This document shows, in pieces, positions 14,461 to 24,420 of a stretch of 38,182 nucleotides of DNA. The translations under genes and the position numbers were made by a program. Under the pieces are notes generated by a model. It did not search any database. It saw nothing but the letters and a program-made list of their open reading frames with translations, and was not told where the DNA came from. The stretch is from Synergistaceae bacterium. Lineage in GTDB: Bacteria; Synergistota; Synergistia; Synergistales; Synergistaceae. Location: positions 1 through 38,182 of the forward strand of contig JAUNJZ010000025.1 of NCBI GenBank assembly GCA_030533085.1, in the 5' to 3' direction. Within the stretch, counting starts at the first letter, position 1. Each line of letters starts with the position of its first letter.

Positions 14461-16271
14461 CTCGCAGCACCTCTGCTTCCATCCTGCGCCGCCGGCGTTG
14501 TCCGCGTCTCGGCGGGAGGCGCGGGCGGCACGTATTTTTTACCGTTTATCAGAAAGTTCAGCATCTTCGCCACTATCGGCCCCGCGACAGACGAGCCTCC
14601 CCTTCCGGCTTCCGCTATAGCCACGACGGCGTATTTCGGCTTGTCGGCGGGAGCATAACCGACGAACCAGGCGTGGTCGTCGCCGTGCGAGTTCTGCGCA
14701 GTCCCGGTCTTACCTGCGAGGCTCACGCCGTAGGCGCTCGCCCCTCTGCCAGTCCCGCTTCTGGTGACTTCATGAATGCCGTCGTCCAGCAGCTCAAGCA
14801 CAGAGCGTTCCACGTCAAGCGGCTCGCTTTCCACAGGGGCTGCGGAGTTGAGCCGCGGCTTTAAAAGTTTACCACCATTTGCCAAAGCTGCGTAGGCTCT
14901 CAGCACTTGCAGCGGGGTCATCAGCACGTAGCCCTGACCTATGGAATAGTTTACCGTATCTCCGCCGTACCAGCTTTCTTTTATGCGCCTTTTCTTCCAT
15001 TCCGGGCCTGCCAGCGTTCCGGCGGCCTCTCCGGTGAGGTCTATCCCGCTTCTTCTTCCGACGCCGAATTTAGCCGCAGTTTTTGTCAGACGCTCTATGC
15101 CCAGCTGCGTCGAGAGCTGATAAAAATATACGTCGCATGAGTCCCTGAGCGCCGCGATGATATTTTCCCGCCCGTGGCCGCTGTGCCGCCAGCAGCGAAA
15201 TCTTCTGTCGCCCAGCTCGTAGTAGCCGGGGCAGTTGACGGTAGTCGAGCGGTTGGCGATTTTGTTTTCCAGTATCGACGCCCCGGTAATTATCTTAAAG
15301 GTCGAGGCGGGCGGATAGGCTCCGGATATGGCGCGGTTCATCATCGGCCTTTCGTCGTGGTCGGTCAGCGCCGCCCATTCTTTGTTCGATATCCCCCATG
15401 TCAGCGGGTTAGGGTCGTATGAGGGAGAGGAATAAAGACATCTTATGCCGCCGTCGTTGACATCCATCGCGATGATGGCCCCGCGGTAATTTCCCATCAG
15501 CTCCGCCGCGTAGCGCTGCGCCGCCAGATCTATCGTCAGCGTCAGGTCGCCGCCGCGGGTGGAGCGGACGTAGCTGATATCCCGCAGCTTCCTGCCGCGT
15601 GAATCAACCTCTATGACCTCTTCGCCGGCCGCTCCGCGCAGAATGTCCTCGTATTTGCTCTCGACGCCGTTTTTTCCTATGCTGTCGCCGCCGCGATATA
15701 TACCCTCTTCCGCAGCCTCAAGCTCCTCTTTCGTTATCTCCGCGACGTAGCCCACCACATGCGCGGCGTACTGCGCCGCCGGGTATGTGCGTTTCCATAC
15801 CGGGGTCGGGAATAGGACGTTTTTGAAATCCCTGTCCATTATCATCTCAGCCACCTGCGCGAAGGTGAGATTCGTCGCCACAGTGATAGCGCGGTAAGGG
15901 GCGGAATATTGCTTCGCCACAAGCTCCCTGAATTTTTCCTCATCCATCGGAATGCCGTTCCGCTGCAGCAGCGCCGTAACGGATTTTATATTTTCCTCCC
16001 TCTGCAAATCTACGGGATAGCCGTTGATGTTGAAGGTGCGGACGTTGACCGCGAGCGGCGCGCCGTTTATATCGACGATGCTGCCGCGCGGCGGCGTCAT
16101 TCTCAATATGCGCAGCCTGTTTCGCGACGCGAGCCTGACGTAGGTATCCCCCTGCGCGATCTGAAAGAAAAAGAGACCGGCTATAAGCAGTAAAAATGAG
16201 GCCAGCAGCGTCATCTGCAATACGCGCGCGCGGCGCATTATGTCAAAATTCGAATATTGCGGGTTAGCCAT
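14457..16271 (-). CDS. mrdA: Penicillin-binding protein 2 (class B transpeptidase)
   Basis: PBP2 crosslinks new peptidoglycan during side-wall growth and activates RodA. The 604-residue protein has one N-terminal membrane anchor (about 18-39), the pedestal motif TPPRGSIVD (59-67), and a transpeptidase domain with the catalytic STFK (S323, K326), SCD (378-380) and KTG (521-523). SxD in the second motif is a form commonly seen in PBP2 proteins in place of SxN. The C-terminal tail is proline- and alanine-rich. The start overlaps mreD by eight bases and the stop overlaps minC by four. Confidence 0.96.
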   Translation of the reverse strand: MANPQYSNFDIMRRARVLQMTLLASFLLLIAGLFFFQIAQGDTYVRLASRNRLRILRMTPPRGSIVDINGAPLAVNVRTFNINGYPVDLQREENIKSVTALLQRNGIPMDEEKFRELVAKQYSAPYRAITVATNLTFAQVAEMIMDRDFKNVLFPTPVWKRTYPAAQYAAHVVGYVAEITKEELEAAEEGIYRGGDSIGKNGVESKYEDILRGAAGEEVIEVDSRGRKLRDISYVRSTRGGDLTLTIDLAAQRYAAELMGNYRGAIIAMDVNDGGIRCLYSSPSYDPNPLTWGISNKEWAALTDHDERPMMNRAISGAYPPASTFKIITGASILENKIANRSTTVNCPGYYELGDRRFRCWRHSGHGRENIIAALRDSCDVYFYQLSTQLGIERLTKTAAKFGVGRRSGIDLTGEAAGTLAGPEWKKRRIKESWYGGDTVNYSIGQGYVLMTPLQVLRAYAALANGGKLLKPRLNSAAPVESEPLDVERSVLELLDDGIHEVTRSGTGRGASAYGVSLAGKTGTAQNSHGDDHAWFVGYAPADKPKYAVVAIAEAGRGGSSVAGPIVAKMLNFLINGKKYVPPAPPAETRTTPAAQDGSRGAAR

Positions 16272-16737
16272 TATCCGGAGAGACCTTCCAGAAAAGCCAC
16301 GAGAAGAATATTATCACCGGCACGGCGATAAGCTGCTGAACCATGAGCTGCCGTATCGCCGTCTGGCTCGGTATTGTCCAGAAGAAAAAGTGTATGCCGG
16401 CGTAAAGCAGCTCGCAGATGGCCGCAATAGCCGTGAATACCGCCGTGCCGCGCCCCTGCGGCGGGGTTTTGTACCAGATGAAGCAGGCGAGCCCTATCAC
16501 TCCGCCGCCGACCGCCGCGCTCAACCCCGGCAGGTTCGTCCAGCGCAGATCCCATATCAGCCCGCCCAAAAATGCGGCCCATACAAGCTTCGTCTGGCGG
16601 TCGCGCGAGGCTCCCGGGGCAAGCGCCATGAAGAGGACGGAGAGCAGAAAGAGGTCGGGGACTATGCATATCCCCATCATCAGAAGCTGCGCGAAGTCCT
16701 GCGTCAGCCATATAACGGGCAGCGCGGCCAGCGTCAT
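16264..16737 (-). CDS. mreD: Rod shape-determining protein MreD
   Basis: MreD is a small integral membrane component of the elongasome. The 157-residue product is highly hydrophobic, with about five membrane segments and very few charged residues outside the loops, which suits the family. MreD sequences diverge fast, so the call rests on topology and on position between mreC and mrdA. The ATG at 16737 overlaps the mreC stop as ATGA and has GGGAGG five bases upstream. The stop overlaps the start of mrdA by eight bases. Confidence 0.88.
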   Translation of the reverse strand: MTLAALPVIWLTQDFAQLLMMGICIVPDLFLLSVLFMALAPGASRDRQTKLVWAAFLGGLIWDLRWTNLPGLSAAVGGGVIGLACFIWYKTPPQGRGTAVFTAIAAICELLYAGIHFFFWTIPSQTAIRQLMVQQLIAVPVIIFFSWLFWKVSPDNG

Positions 16738-17519
16738 TTCGTCCTCCCTTTTCCGGTAAATACCTCCACATTGTAAAGCTGGGTCAGATGCGCTCCTGCG
16801 CTCAGCCTCATTTCCCTGTAGCCCTCTCTGTTTTCATCTATGTCGATTATCGTGCCGATCGGCAACCCCGGAGGTATCATGTCGCTCATCAGAGATGTGG
16901 ATATGGTCATTCCGCGTTTCAGCCCCCGTTCCTCCGGTATGTATAGCAATTTAAGATGGCCGAAGTCGTCTCCGTTGACGACTCCGAGGTCGCGCGTCTG
17001 GTCGACCGCGACTGCGAGCAGGAATGAAGAGGAGGTAATCAGCTCGACCCACGCGTAGCTCTCGCCGACGCGGGCGACGCGGCCGACAAGATAGCCCTCC
17101 GACGTGACGGCGGCGTTTTCCGCCACACCGTCGCGCGAGCCTTTATCTATGCGGAACTCCTGCCACCAGTCCTGCGGATAGCGCAGCGTCACGACGGCGC
17201 GCACGTAGGATTCCCGCTGCGCCGGCTCCCTGACTCCGGCGCGCTGCAGCGCCTCGGCCAAAGACTGGCTGCGCAGCTCAAGCTGCTCCACGCGCTCGTT
17301 GAGCGAGGCGCGTTCCAGCACCCAGTTGCCGCTCAGCTGCACAAGGTTGCGCACGTAGAGCGCCGGTTTTTCCGGGTAGGAAAGGACTGCGTTGACCGAT
17401 TCCACGGCGAAATGTCTCGCCGCGGGCATGTATATCATGAAAAAAAGTATCCCCGTCCCGGCCAGCACGGATATCGCACCGCCGAGCCACGGACGCTGCT
17501 CCTTGCCAAGAAAGGGCAT
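16734..17519 (-). CDS. mreC: Rod shape-determining protein MreC
   Basis: MreC is a bitopic membrane protein whose extracytoplasmic part activates the PBP2-RodA pair. The 261-residue protein has an N-terminal membrane segment (about 12-32), a coiled coil (about 60-95) and a double beta-barrel domain. That domain contains FRIDKGSRDGVAENAAVTS (about 122-140) and GRVARVGESYAWVELIT, both characteristic of MreC. It lies 15 bases after mreB. GGAGG precedes the ATG by five bases. Confidence 0.95.
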   Translation of the reverse strand: MPFLGKEQRPWLGGAISVLAGTGILFFMIYMPAARHFAVESVNAVLSYPEKPALYVRNLVQLSGNWVLERASLNERVEQLELRSQSLAEALQRAGVREPAQRESYVRAVVTLRYPQDWWQEFRIDKGSRDGVAENAAVTSEGYLVGRVARVGESYAWVELITSSSFLLAVAVDQTRDLGVVNGDDFGHLKLLYIPEERGLKRGMTISTSLMSDMIPPGLPIGTIIDIDENREGYREMRLSAGAHLTQLYNVEVFTGKGRTK

Positions 17520-17534
17520 CGCCGCCTCCGCTCC

Positions 17535-18590
17535 CTACGCTCCCTGCTTTTCCACCGCTATCGACAGCCGGTTCGTGTCGCGCGGCCGCTCAAGTATCTT
17601 TCCAAGCCCCAGCGCCACGGAGAAGAGCGGCTGTTCCGCTATGTGTATGGGAACGTTGAGGGCGTCGGCAAAGCGGATATTGAGGCCGCGCAGGTTCGCG
17701 CTTCCGCCCGAGAGGACTATGCCGTGATCTACGATGTCGCGCACAAGCTCCGGCGGCGTGCTTTCCAGCGTCGCGCGAATGGTTTCTTCTATTCGCAGGA
17801 TCACAGGCTCGATTGCCTCGCGCACCTCTACGGAGCTGATGCTCACGACCTTGGGCAGCCCCTCCACCAGGTCGCGTCCCTTAACATCCATTTTCAGCTC
17901 CTGTTCCATAGGAATTACGGAGCCGATGGCTATCTTTATTTCTTCAGCGGTGCTTTCGCCTATCGCAATCGTGTAATTCTGACGGAGCATGGATATGATG
18001 GCCTCGTCAAGCGCCTCGCCCGCCACGCGGACGGACTGGTTTATGACGATGCCGCCCAGCGACAGCACAGCAACTTCGCAGGTGCCTCCGCCCATGTTTA
18101 CGACCATGTTGCCCTGAGCCTCGTCGATCGGCAGCCCTATGCCGACGGCCGCCGCCAGCGGCTCTTCGACGACAAAGGCCTCTTTCGCCCCGGCCGCGAG
18201 CGTGACCTCAACGACCGCGCGCTTTTCGACCTCCGTAACGCTGGCGGGGACGCAGACGGCGACGCGCGGGTGAGAGAAGAAGCCGCTCGACGAGACGGCC
18301 TGCGTCATGTAATGGCGTATCATGTGCTGCGTCATGTTAAAATCGGCGATAACGCCGTGGGAGAGGGGGCGTACCGTGGAAATGTCCATCGGCGTGCGCC
18401 CTATCATCTTCTTCGCGTCAGAGCCGAAGGCGATTATTTCCTTCTGTCCTTTGCGGTTGAGATTGCGCACCGCTATGACGGACGGCTCGTTTATCACCAC
18501 GCCTTTTGATTTTACATAGATCACCGTATTTACAGTGCCGATGTCCATGCCTATTTCGTGGTTGAAGAGGTTGGGTCTGAAATTAAACAA
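17535..18590 (-). CDS. mreB: Actin-like rod shape-determining protein MreB
   Basis: MreB forms membrane-bound filaments that guide side-wall synthesis. The 351-residue protein has the phosphate-1 motif MDIGTVNT (15-22), VEEPLAAAVG (141-150) and the adenosine motif IVLSGGSANLRG. Its phosphate-2 motif reads VNMGGGTCEVAVLSLGG (164-180). The usual form is DIGGGTTE, so the conserved Asp is Asn165 and the second Thr is Cys171. The codon is AAC and is clear in the sequence. The start is a TTG at 18590 with GAGGG upstream. The N-terminal FNFRPNLF could help membrane attachment. radC lies 36 bases upstream and mreC 15 bases downstream. Confidence 0.96.
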   Translation of the reverse strand: MFNFRPNLFNHEIGMDIGTVNTVIYVKSKGVVINEPSVIAVRNLNRKGQKEIIAFGSDAKKMIGRTPMDISTVRPLSHGVIADFNMTQHMIRHYMTQAVSSSGFFSHPRVAVCVPASVTEVEKRAVVEVTLAAGAKEAFVVEEPLAAAVGIGLPIDEAQGNMVVNMGGGTCEVAVLSLGGIVINQSVRVAGEALDEAIISMLRQNYTIAIGESTAEEIKIAIGSVIPMEQELKMDVKGRDLVEGLPKVVSISSVEVREAIEPVILRIEETIRATLESTPPELVRDIVDHGIVLSGGSANLRGLNIRFADALNVPIHIAEQPLFSVALGLGKILERPRDTNRLSIAVEKQGA

Positions 18591-18626
18591 AAAAAGCCCT
18601 CGCTTTCACTTAAAAAATTCAAACTG

Positions 18627-19310
18627 TCAGACGTGTACGCTGATTCTGTCCTTAGCCGCGCCGTGTATGAGGTAAAGCTCTCCCTCCGCGGCTATATAAT
18701 GCCCCTTGAGCCTGATCCCAAGCGTGCGCAATGCTTTTTCGACATGCTCCGTCAGCGCGACATCCTCTTTGCTGGGATAGCTGCTCCCATCCGGATGATT
18801 ATGGACGAGGATTATCTTCGCTGCCGAAAGGCGCACAGCATGACGAAAGAATACAGGCAAATCAAGGTACGCCCCAGATATCCCGCCGTATGACAGCTCC
18901 GCTTCGTCAAGCAGTTTGTCCCGAGCGCTGAGAAAGAGGGCGTAGATGCTCTCCCGCTCCTGAAATTTCGTATCCAGCGCTATCGATACGAGCCTGCTCT
19001 TCCAGTCCGTCTTTTCCCCGGAGCGCAGAACGGCCAGTCTCTTGCCAAGCTCCAGCGCTGCGGCCAAGGAGGCGGCTTTCGCCTCTTTCAGCCCCTTCTC
19101 CTGCATCAGCTCCGCGACGGAGGCGCGTGAAAGCCCCTCGAGTCCCCCCATCTTCACAAGCAGACTCTGAGAGAGGCTGACGACATCCTCGCCGGAGCGG
19201 CCGGTTCTCAAAACGACAGCCAGCAGCTCAGCCAGCGACAGCGCCTCGGGGCCAAGGCTGAGCAGCTTTTCGCGCGGGCGCTCGTCCGGGCTGAGACTGG
19301 CAAAGTTCAT
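18627..19310 (-). CDS. radC: RadC family JAB-domain protein
   Basis: This is a 227-residue RadC-like protein. Its N-terminal UPF0758 region has the PREKLLSLGPEALSLAELLAV-type helix-hairpin-helix start (about 12-32), with R-T-G-R-S following. The C-terminal JAB metalloprotease-like domain has E-S-I-Y (about 119) and the metal motif HNHPDGSSYPSKED (168-181). The family's role is uncertain; the old link to DNA repair was not upheld. radC next to mreB is a common bacterial arrangement. The ATG at 19310 has AGGGA upstream. Confidence 0.92.
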   Translation of the reverse strand: MNFASLSPDERPREKLLSLGPEALSLAELLAVVLRTGRSGEDVVSLSQSLLVKMGGLEGLSRASVAELMQEKGLKEAKAASLAAALELGKRLAVLRSGEKTDWKSRLVSIALDTKFQERESIYALFLSARDKLLDEAELSYGGISGAYLDLPVFFRHAVRLSAAKIILVHNHPDGSSYPSKEDVALTEHVEKALRTLGIRLKGHYIAAEGELYLIHGAAKDRISVHV

Positions 19311-19318
19311 ATTTTTCC

Positions 19319-19948
19319 CTATCTCGGCCAGTAGGGGTTATATTGCTTTTCCGCCCCGATAGTCGTCTCCGGGCCGTGCCCAGGAAATACTCTCATCTTT
19401 AGCGGCAGGCCGTCCAGCTTTCTCAGAGATTCGATAAGCGTATCCTCGTCTCCTCCGGGAAGGTCGCTCCTGCCGATGGAGCGCGCGAAAAGCGTGTCCC
19501 CCGATATCAGTATCTGCTCTCCGCCGTCTGTGACGACGATGCAGATTCCGCCCAGGGTATGCCCCGGCGTGTGTATCACATCGAGCGTCATCCCTCCGAC
19601 AGTCAGTCTTTCCCCGTCGCGCAGCAGCCTGTCCGCCGAGGCGACCTCGACCTCAGCCCCCATGAAGGTGGAAAGATTCTTCTGCGCGCTTGTGAGACAG
19701 TCCGCGTCGTCCTCATGCACTGCGACTCCGTTCTCTGAGAGGTTGCGCAGCTCGGAAACGCCTCCTATATGGTCGTTATGGCCATGGGTGAGGATTATCC
19801 ATTTCACCCGTATATCATGGCTGCGGATGAAATCCTCAACCTCCTTCGCGGGGCCTCCCGGATCGACGACAAAGCCGTCTCCCGAATCGTCCCATATCAG
19901 ATAGCAGTTCGTCCATAACGTTCCCAGCGGAAATCTTTTGATGTTCAT
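19319..19948 (-). CDS. Metallo-beta-lactamase fold hydrolase (glyoxalase II-like)
   Basis: This is a 209-residue single-domain hydrolase. The metal motif THGHNDHIGG (about 55-64), then HTPGHTLGG, a bridging Asp in SGDTLF, and a late FPGHGPETTIG histidine form a complete two-metal site. This is the glyoxalase II-like group, which cleaves thioesters, but the real substrate is unknown. The ATG at 19948 is preferred because AAGGAG lies eight bases upstream. A GTG at 19957 overlaps that site. It lies just after dtd and before radC. Confidence 0.88.
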   Translation of the reverse strand: MNIKRFPLGTLWTNCYLIWDDSGDGFVVDPGGPAKEVEDFIRSHDIRVKWIILTHGHNDHIGGVSELRNLSENGVAVHEDDADCLTSAQKNLSTFMGAEVEVASADRLLRDGERLTVGGMTLDVIHTPGHTLGGICIVVTDGGEQILISGDTLFARSIGRSDLPGGDEDTLIESLRKLDGLPLKMRVFPGHGPETTIGAEKQYNPYWPR

Positions 19949-19953
19949 TCGCT

Positions 19954-20397
19954 TCACTCCTTAGTATCTATCATCAGCGTCACCGGCCCGTCGTTGCTGA
20001 TATCGACGAGCATGTTGGCCTGAAATATCCCTCTGGCCGCGGAGACGCCTTTTTTCTCGATCTCTTCGATAAACTTCAAATACATCTCATTCGCAAACTC
20101 CGGCGCGGCGGCCCCCGTCCATGAGGGGCGGCGCCCCTTTCTGCAATCCCCGCAAAGCGTGAACTGCGACACTATAAGCATCTCTCCGCCGACATCCAGC
20201 AGCGAGAGATTCATTTTACCATTTTCATCGTCAAAGATGCGAAGATTTACTACCTTTTCCGCAAGCCAGTCAATATCGCGCTCCGTATCTCCGTGCGCCA
20301 CGCCTAGCAGCACGACGATCCCGCGTCCGATCTCCCCCACCGTCTCTCCCGCTGCCGATACCCTGGCGCGGCTTACCCTTTGCAGCAGAGCCTTCAT
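19954..20397 (-). CDS. dtd: D-aminoacyl-tRNA deacylase
   Basis: Dtd removes D-amino acids and glycine mis-charged onto tRNA. The 147-residue product has the family's two active-site segments, SQFTLCGD (about 77-84) and NDGPVT (about 134-139) with the Gly-Pro pair used for chiral proofreading. The N-terminus [13 protein letters not shown] is typical. AGGGGG lies seven bases upstream of the ATG. It follows relA after four bases, and relA-dtd is a conserved pair in Firmicutes. Confidence 0.96.
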   Translation of the reverse strand: MKALLQRVSRARVSAAGETVGEIGRGIVVLLGVAHGDTERDIDWLAEKVVNLRIFDDENGKMNLSLLDVGGEMLIVSQFTLCGDCRKGRRPSWTGAAAPEFANEMYLKFIEEIEKKGVSAARGIFQANMLVDISNDGPVTLMIDTKE

Positions 20398-20401
20398 CCG
20401 A

Positions 20402-22729
20402 TTACCCCCTGGTGATCTCCAATATGCCTGATATATTGTTCAGCTTCGCAATCACGCGATAAAGGTGCTCTAGATCCTTCACCTGCACGTCGGCTATCAC
20501 CCTTGTGCGGGCGTTGTTGACGACATTGGCCCTGACGTTGGAGATGATTCCGTCCATACTGGCTACCGTCTGTACGATTTCAGCAAGCAGCGTCGGCTTA
20601 TCCAGCCCCTCGACCTTTATCCGCGCAGTGTGGCGCGTCTGCCGCGACGCCCCCCACGATACGGAGACATGTTTGGCGGGGTTGCTTTTTTCAACATTGG
20701 CGCATTCTTTAAGGTGTACCGATATTCCGTGTTTCAGCGTAACAAGCCCTATAATCGGGTCGCCAGGTATGGGGCGGCAGCATTGAGCCAGCGTCACAAG
20801 CACCCCCGGAGCGCCGTCCACGATTATTTCGGAGTCGACCTCCTTGCGCTGAGGCGCGGGAGCCGGAAGAGGCTCCGCCGCCGGCTTGACCGTCTCGGTG
20901 ATGATGCGCCCCAAGACGCTTGACGGAGAGTGGCTGCCGCTGCCGACGGCCATTATCAGCTCGTCGAGATTTGTATAGCCAAGCTCGCGCGCTATATGCG
21001 CAAGCTGCGGGCTGAGCGCCTCAAGAGGATTTTCCACGCCTGGGGCGCGCCGCGCGGCCTCTTTTTCAAGCAGCTCGCGCCCTCTTTTAACCTTTTCCTC
21101 GCGCTCCTGACGCTCCTGCTGACGGAACCATGACTTTATCTTCGAGCGTGTACGGTTGGATTTCGCTATTTTCAGCCAATCGCGCGACGGCTTTCCCTGC
21201 GGCGACGTCAATATCCTGACGATGTCTCCGTTCCGCAGCTCCTGATCCAGCGGGGCGATGCGCCCGTTTATCATCGTGCCTACGCATTTGTGCCCTATCT
21301 GCGTATGTATCGCGTAGGCGAAATCTATCGAAGTGGAGCCGCTGGGGACGGAGACTACATTTCCCTTTGGGGTGAATACGAAGACGTCGTTCGTAAGCAC
21401 GTCTGTCTTGAGGTCGTCCATAAACTGCACGCCCTCCGGCTTGTCGCTCTCATTCTCATGGTTCTCCGACGAGGCTTCCAGCGCCTTGCGTATCCATGTC
21501 AGCCCTTTGTCAAGATTATCGACCTTACGGCCGCCGCCCTCTTTATAGTTCCAGTGCGCGGCTATGCCGTATTCCGCGAGCAGGTGCATCTCCTTCGTGC
21601 GGATCTGCACCTCGAGCGGCTCCCCGCTGGGGCCGACTACGGTCGTGTGCAGCGACTGGTACATGTTGCTCTTGGGGTTTGCTATATAGTCGTCAAAGAG
21701 GCCGGGTATAGGCTTCCATATCGTATGTACGATGCCCAGCACCTGATAGCACTCGCCCACGCTTCCGACAATGACGCGCAGCGCCAGAAGGTCGTAAAGC
21801 TGTTCAAGCGAAAGATTCTTGCGGCGCATTTTGTCGTAAATGCTGTAAAAATGTTTTGGACGCCCCTTGATGGAAGCGCCTATCTTTTCTTCCGCGAGCT
21901 TAGCGGAAAGTATCCCCATGGCCTCTTTTATTATAGTTTCTCTTTCGGGCAGTTTTTTCTTCACGCGACGTTTGATGTCATAGTACATGTCCGGGTCAAG
22001 CACCCTGAAAGCCAGATCTTCCAGCTCGCGCTTGACCTGATAGATGCCGAGACGGTGAGCCAGAGGGGCGTATATCTCCTGCGTCTCGCGGGAGATGGAG
22101 CGCTGTTTTTCATTTTTGTGTGAGGATATCGTGCGCATGTTATGCAGGCGGTCTGCCAGCTTGATCAGCACGACGCGGATGTCCTTCGCCATGACTACGA
22201 ACATCTTGCGGATGTTCTCCGCCTGATATTCCTCCACGGACTTAAATTGCAGCTTTCCGAGCTTGGTGACGCCGTCTACGAGCGTAACGACGTCGTCGCC
22301 GAAGCGTTTCGCCAGCTCTTCGCCTGTGACTGGGGTATCCTCCAATACGTCATGCAGCAGAGAGGCGACTATCGTCTGGCGGTCGGCCTCCATATTTGAC
22401 AGGATGGCCGCTACGCTTACGGTGTGTACTATATAAGGCTCGCCGCTGTGTCTCTTCTGCGCGCCGTGCGCCACGGAGGAAAAGACGAAGGCCTCGCCTA
22501 CCGCCTTCATGTCTTCTTTTTTAAGATATTGGACGGCCTTGTTCCACAGCTCCTGCCACGCGAGGCGCAGCGGGGCTGAGGCGCGCTGATCTTCGGAGAC
22601 GCGCCCCCAATAGCCCTCCATCAGGGCGCGGCTCTCCCTCTCCCCTACGGAGAGGCTGCCGGAGCCGCTTAGCTCCGCAAGATGCGCCGATCTGACATTC
22701 GCAACTGTTTTTTTATTTTCCGCGCTCAT
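20402..22729 (-). CDS. relA: Bifunctional (p)ppGpp synthetase/hydrolase
   Basis: The enzyme makes and degrades the stringent-response alarmone. The 775-residue protein contains an HD hydrolase domain ([17 protein letters not shown] and LLHDVLEDT, near residue 127), a synthetase domain ([22 protein letters not shown]-like [21 protein letters not shown]), a TGS domain ([15 protein letters not shown]), a cysteine pair ([11 protein letters not shown]) and a C-terminal ACT domain. The intact HD site suggests it can hydrolyse as well as synthesise. The stretch before the HD domain, about 60 residues, is longer than I expect for the family. The ATG at 22729 fits GGTGA six bases upstream better than the TTG at 22735. 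Confidence 0.95.
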   Translation of the reverse strand: MSAENKKTVANVRSAHLAELSGSGSLSVGERESRALMEGYWGRVSEDQRASAPLRLAWQELWNKAVQYLKKEDMKAVGEAFVFSSVAHGAQKRHSGEPYIVHTVSVAAILSNMEADRQTIVASLLHDVLEDTPVTGEELAKRFGDDVVTLVDGVTKLGKLQFKSVEEYQAENIRKMFVVMAKDIRVVLIKLADRLHNMRTISSHKNEKQRSISRETQEIYAPLAHRLGIYQVKRELEDLAFRVLDPDMYYDIKRRVKKKLPERETIIKEAMGILSAKLAEEKIGASIKGRPKHFYSIYDKMRRKNLSLEQLYDLLALRVIVGSVGECYQVLGIVHTIWKPIPGLFDDYIANPKSNMYQSLHTTVVGPSGEPLEVQIRTKEMHLLAEYGIAAHWNYKEGGGRKVDNLDKGLTWIRKALEASSENHENESDKPEGVQFMDDLKTDVLTNDVFVFTPKGNVVSVPSGSTSIDFAYAIHTQIGHKCVGTMINGRIAPLDQELRNGDIVRILTSPQGKPSRDWLKIAKSNRTRSKIKSWFRQQERQEREEKVKRGRELLEKEAARRAPGVENPLEALSPQLAHIARELGYTNLDELIMAVGSGSHSPSSVLGRIITETVKPAAEPLPAPAPQRKEVDSEIIVDGAPGVLVTLAQCCRPIPGDPIIGLVTLKHGISVHLKECANVEKSNPAKHVSVSWGASRQTRHTARIKVEGLDKPTLLAEIVQTVASMDGIISNVRANVVNNARTRVIADVQVKDLEHLYRVIAKLNNISGILEITRG

Positions 22730-22752
22730 TAGCAATCACCGCCGCATCAAAA

Positions 22753-24417
22753 TCAACTGTCCCGCATAACCATTTTTTCAAGCACGAACTGGAGCGACGT
22801 GACATTGCGCCAGGTGTCGAGCCGAGGCTTATAGACCCAGCCTTCCAGCCCGCTTCGCTCCTCGAACATATCCGCCGCCCCGAAGGCAAGCAGCGAAGCG
22901 GAGCCTATATCGACCTTGACATGTTTGCCGGTCTTGCCCAGAGGCGACAGATTCATACGCCCGTTATAGGGAGCGTAGAGCATCGGGGCGGGATTTTCCA
23001 TTCCGAAGGGGCCGAGCGCCGCGGCGCCAGACCATATTTCCATATCAAGATTCACCGGATTCCAGTAAAGCAGATCCTCTTTTTCTCCTTTGACTACCAC
23101 GCCGGAGAGCATCTCTTCCATCTTGCCGCGCAGCGTCTCCCAGTTTTCCAGCTTGACGCTGAAACCGGCGGCAAGCCTGTGCCCACCCCACGTGTTGAGA
23201 AGAGGGGCAAGCTGCTTGAGCACGCCGACCGCGTCTCCGCCGGCCGGCATACGCAGCGTTCCGCGCATGATGCCGCCCACCGGCGCTACGAGCGCCACGG
23301 GGGCGTTCCTCTCGCTGCATATCCGGCTGGCCACGCTGCTGAGCACGCCGACGGACCAGTCGTCTCTTGTCAGCACATATTTGAATTTATCATCTTTAAG
23401 CTTCTCCACCTGATCGAGTATCTTCGTCGAAAGCTCCCGCCTCCTGCGGTTGAGGGCGATAAGCTTGCCGACGTTGCTGGCGAGCTGGCTTCCGGGAAAG
23501 AGTATGTCTACGGCCAGATCCGCCAGATAAAGCCGCCCCGCCGCGTTGAGGCAGGGTATGATTTTCATGGCCAGATCCTCCGTATCTATCGACGATGGGG
23601 ATATCCCAAGCTGTTCCATAAGTATATTGAGGCCAGGACGCGCGTTGGAGCGTATCGATTTCAGCCCTTCGCGCACCAGAGCGCGGTTCAGCGAAGAGGC
23701 GAGCGAGACGCAGTCGGCGACTGTGGCCAGAGCCACAACATCCAGCAGCCGCAGAAGCTCGTCGCGCGAAAGCAGCTCGTTCTGCCATATCCAGCTCCAT
23801 ATAACGCCGGTTGCGCAGAGCTTGCGCGCCTCGGCGTCGCCGGCAAGCTGCGGGTTTATCATCGTGTCGCTTTCGGCCCGTTTGCCTTCGACAAGATGAT
23901 GGTCAAATATTATCACGGGTATCCCGCTCTTTTTCAGAGTCTCGACCGCCTCCGCATCCTGCGAGCCGCAGTCGACGACAATCACCAGGTCGCACTTTCG
24001 CTTCGCTATGGTGGCGGCGACGTCGTTATGAAGCCCATAGCCCTGATTGAAGCGGTGCGGGATAAAGTATCGCACATGCGCCCCTCTGGAAAGGGCAAGC
24101 TCCATCGCTATCGCGGTGGAGGAAATGCCGTCAACGTCGTAATCGCCGTAAACGACGACATCCGACGACGGCGAAAGCCCCCTCACAAGAGAGACGGCCT
24201 TTCCGTTATCAGCTCCCAGGTCGAGCTTCTCCAACAGGAGCGGTAAATGCGGAGAAAGCCAATTTTCCACCTCACACGGCATCACATCCGCGGTAAGACC
24301 GCGCATTTCGAGCAGTGACGCCTGTAATGGCGAACAGTTGAATTTAGCCGCTATTTCCGCCGAGACCTCTGACTGGGTGAATATGTTCAGTGAATCTTTG
24401 GCGCAGCGTACAACCAA
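22753..24417 (-). CDS. recJ: Single-stranded-DNA-specific exonuclease RecJ
   Basis: RecJ is a 5'-3' exonuclease for recombination and mismatch repair. The 554-residue protein has the DHH phosphoesterase motifs GDYDVDGISS (91-100), VVDCGS (148-152) and FDHH (171-174). These are followed by PCLNAAGRL and by the DHHA1 signature GGHRLAAGF (about 405-413), with a C-terminal OB-like domain. The length is close to the Firmicutes family average. The only near start is a TTG at 24417, two bases after the lapA TAG. Its ribosome binding site is poor, so translation may depend on lapA. The position between lapA/yrvD and relA matches Bacillus, except that apt is absent. Confidence 0.94.
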   Translation of the reverse strand: MVVRCAKDSLNIFTQSEVSAEIAAKFNCSPLQASLLEMRGLTADVMPCEVENWLSPHLPLLLEKLDLGADNGKAVSLVRGLSPSSDVVVYGDYDVDGISSTAIAMELALSRGAHVRYFIPHRFNQGYGLHNDVAATIAKRKCDLVIVVDCGSQDAEAVETLKKSGIPVIIFDHHLVEGKRAESDTMINPQLAGDAEARKLCATGVIWSWIWQNELLSRDELLRLLDVVALATVADCVSLASSLNRALVREGLKSIRSNARPGLNILMEQLGISPSSIDTEDLAMKIIPCLNAAGRLYLADLAVDILFPGSQLASNVGKLIALNRRRRELSTKILDQVEKLKDDKFKYVLTRDDWSVGVLSSVASRICSERNAPVALVAPVGGIMRGTLRMPAGGDAVGVLKQLAPLLNTWGGHRLAAGFSVKLENWETLRGKMEEMLSGVVVKGEKEDLLYWNPVNLDMEIWSGAAALGPFGMENPAPMLYAPYNGRMNLSPLGKTGKHVKVDIGSASLLAFGAADMFEERSGLEGWVYKPRLDTWRNVTSLQFVLEKMVMRDS

Positions 24418-24420
24418 GGT

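Noticed and set aside
17412-18509. 365-codon plus-strand frame opposite mreC/mreB
   Set aside because: It is a shadow of the mreB codon pattern with no recognisable domain.
22921-24246. 441-codon plus-strand frame opposite recJ
   Set aside because: It lies wholly antisense to a gene with all RecJ motifs; long antisense frames are common in high-GC coding DNA.
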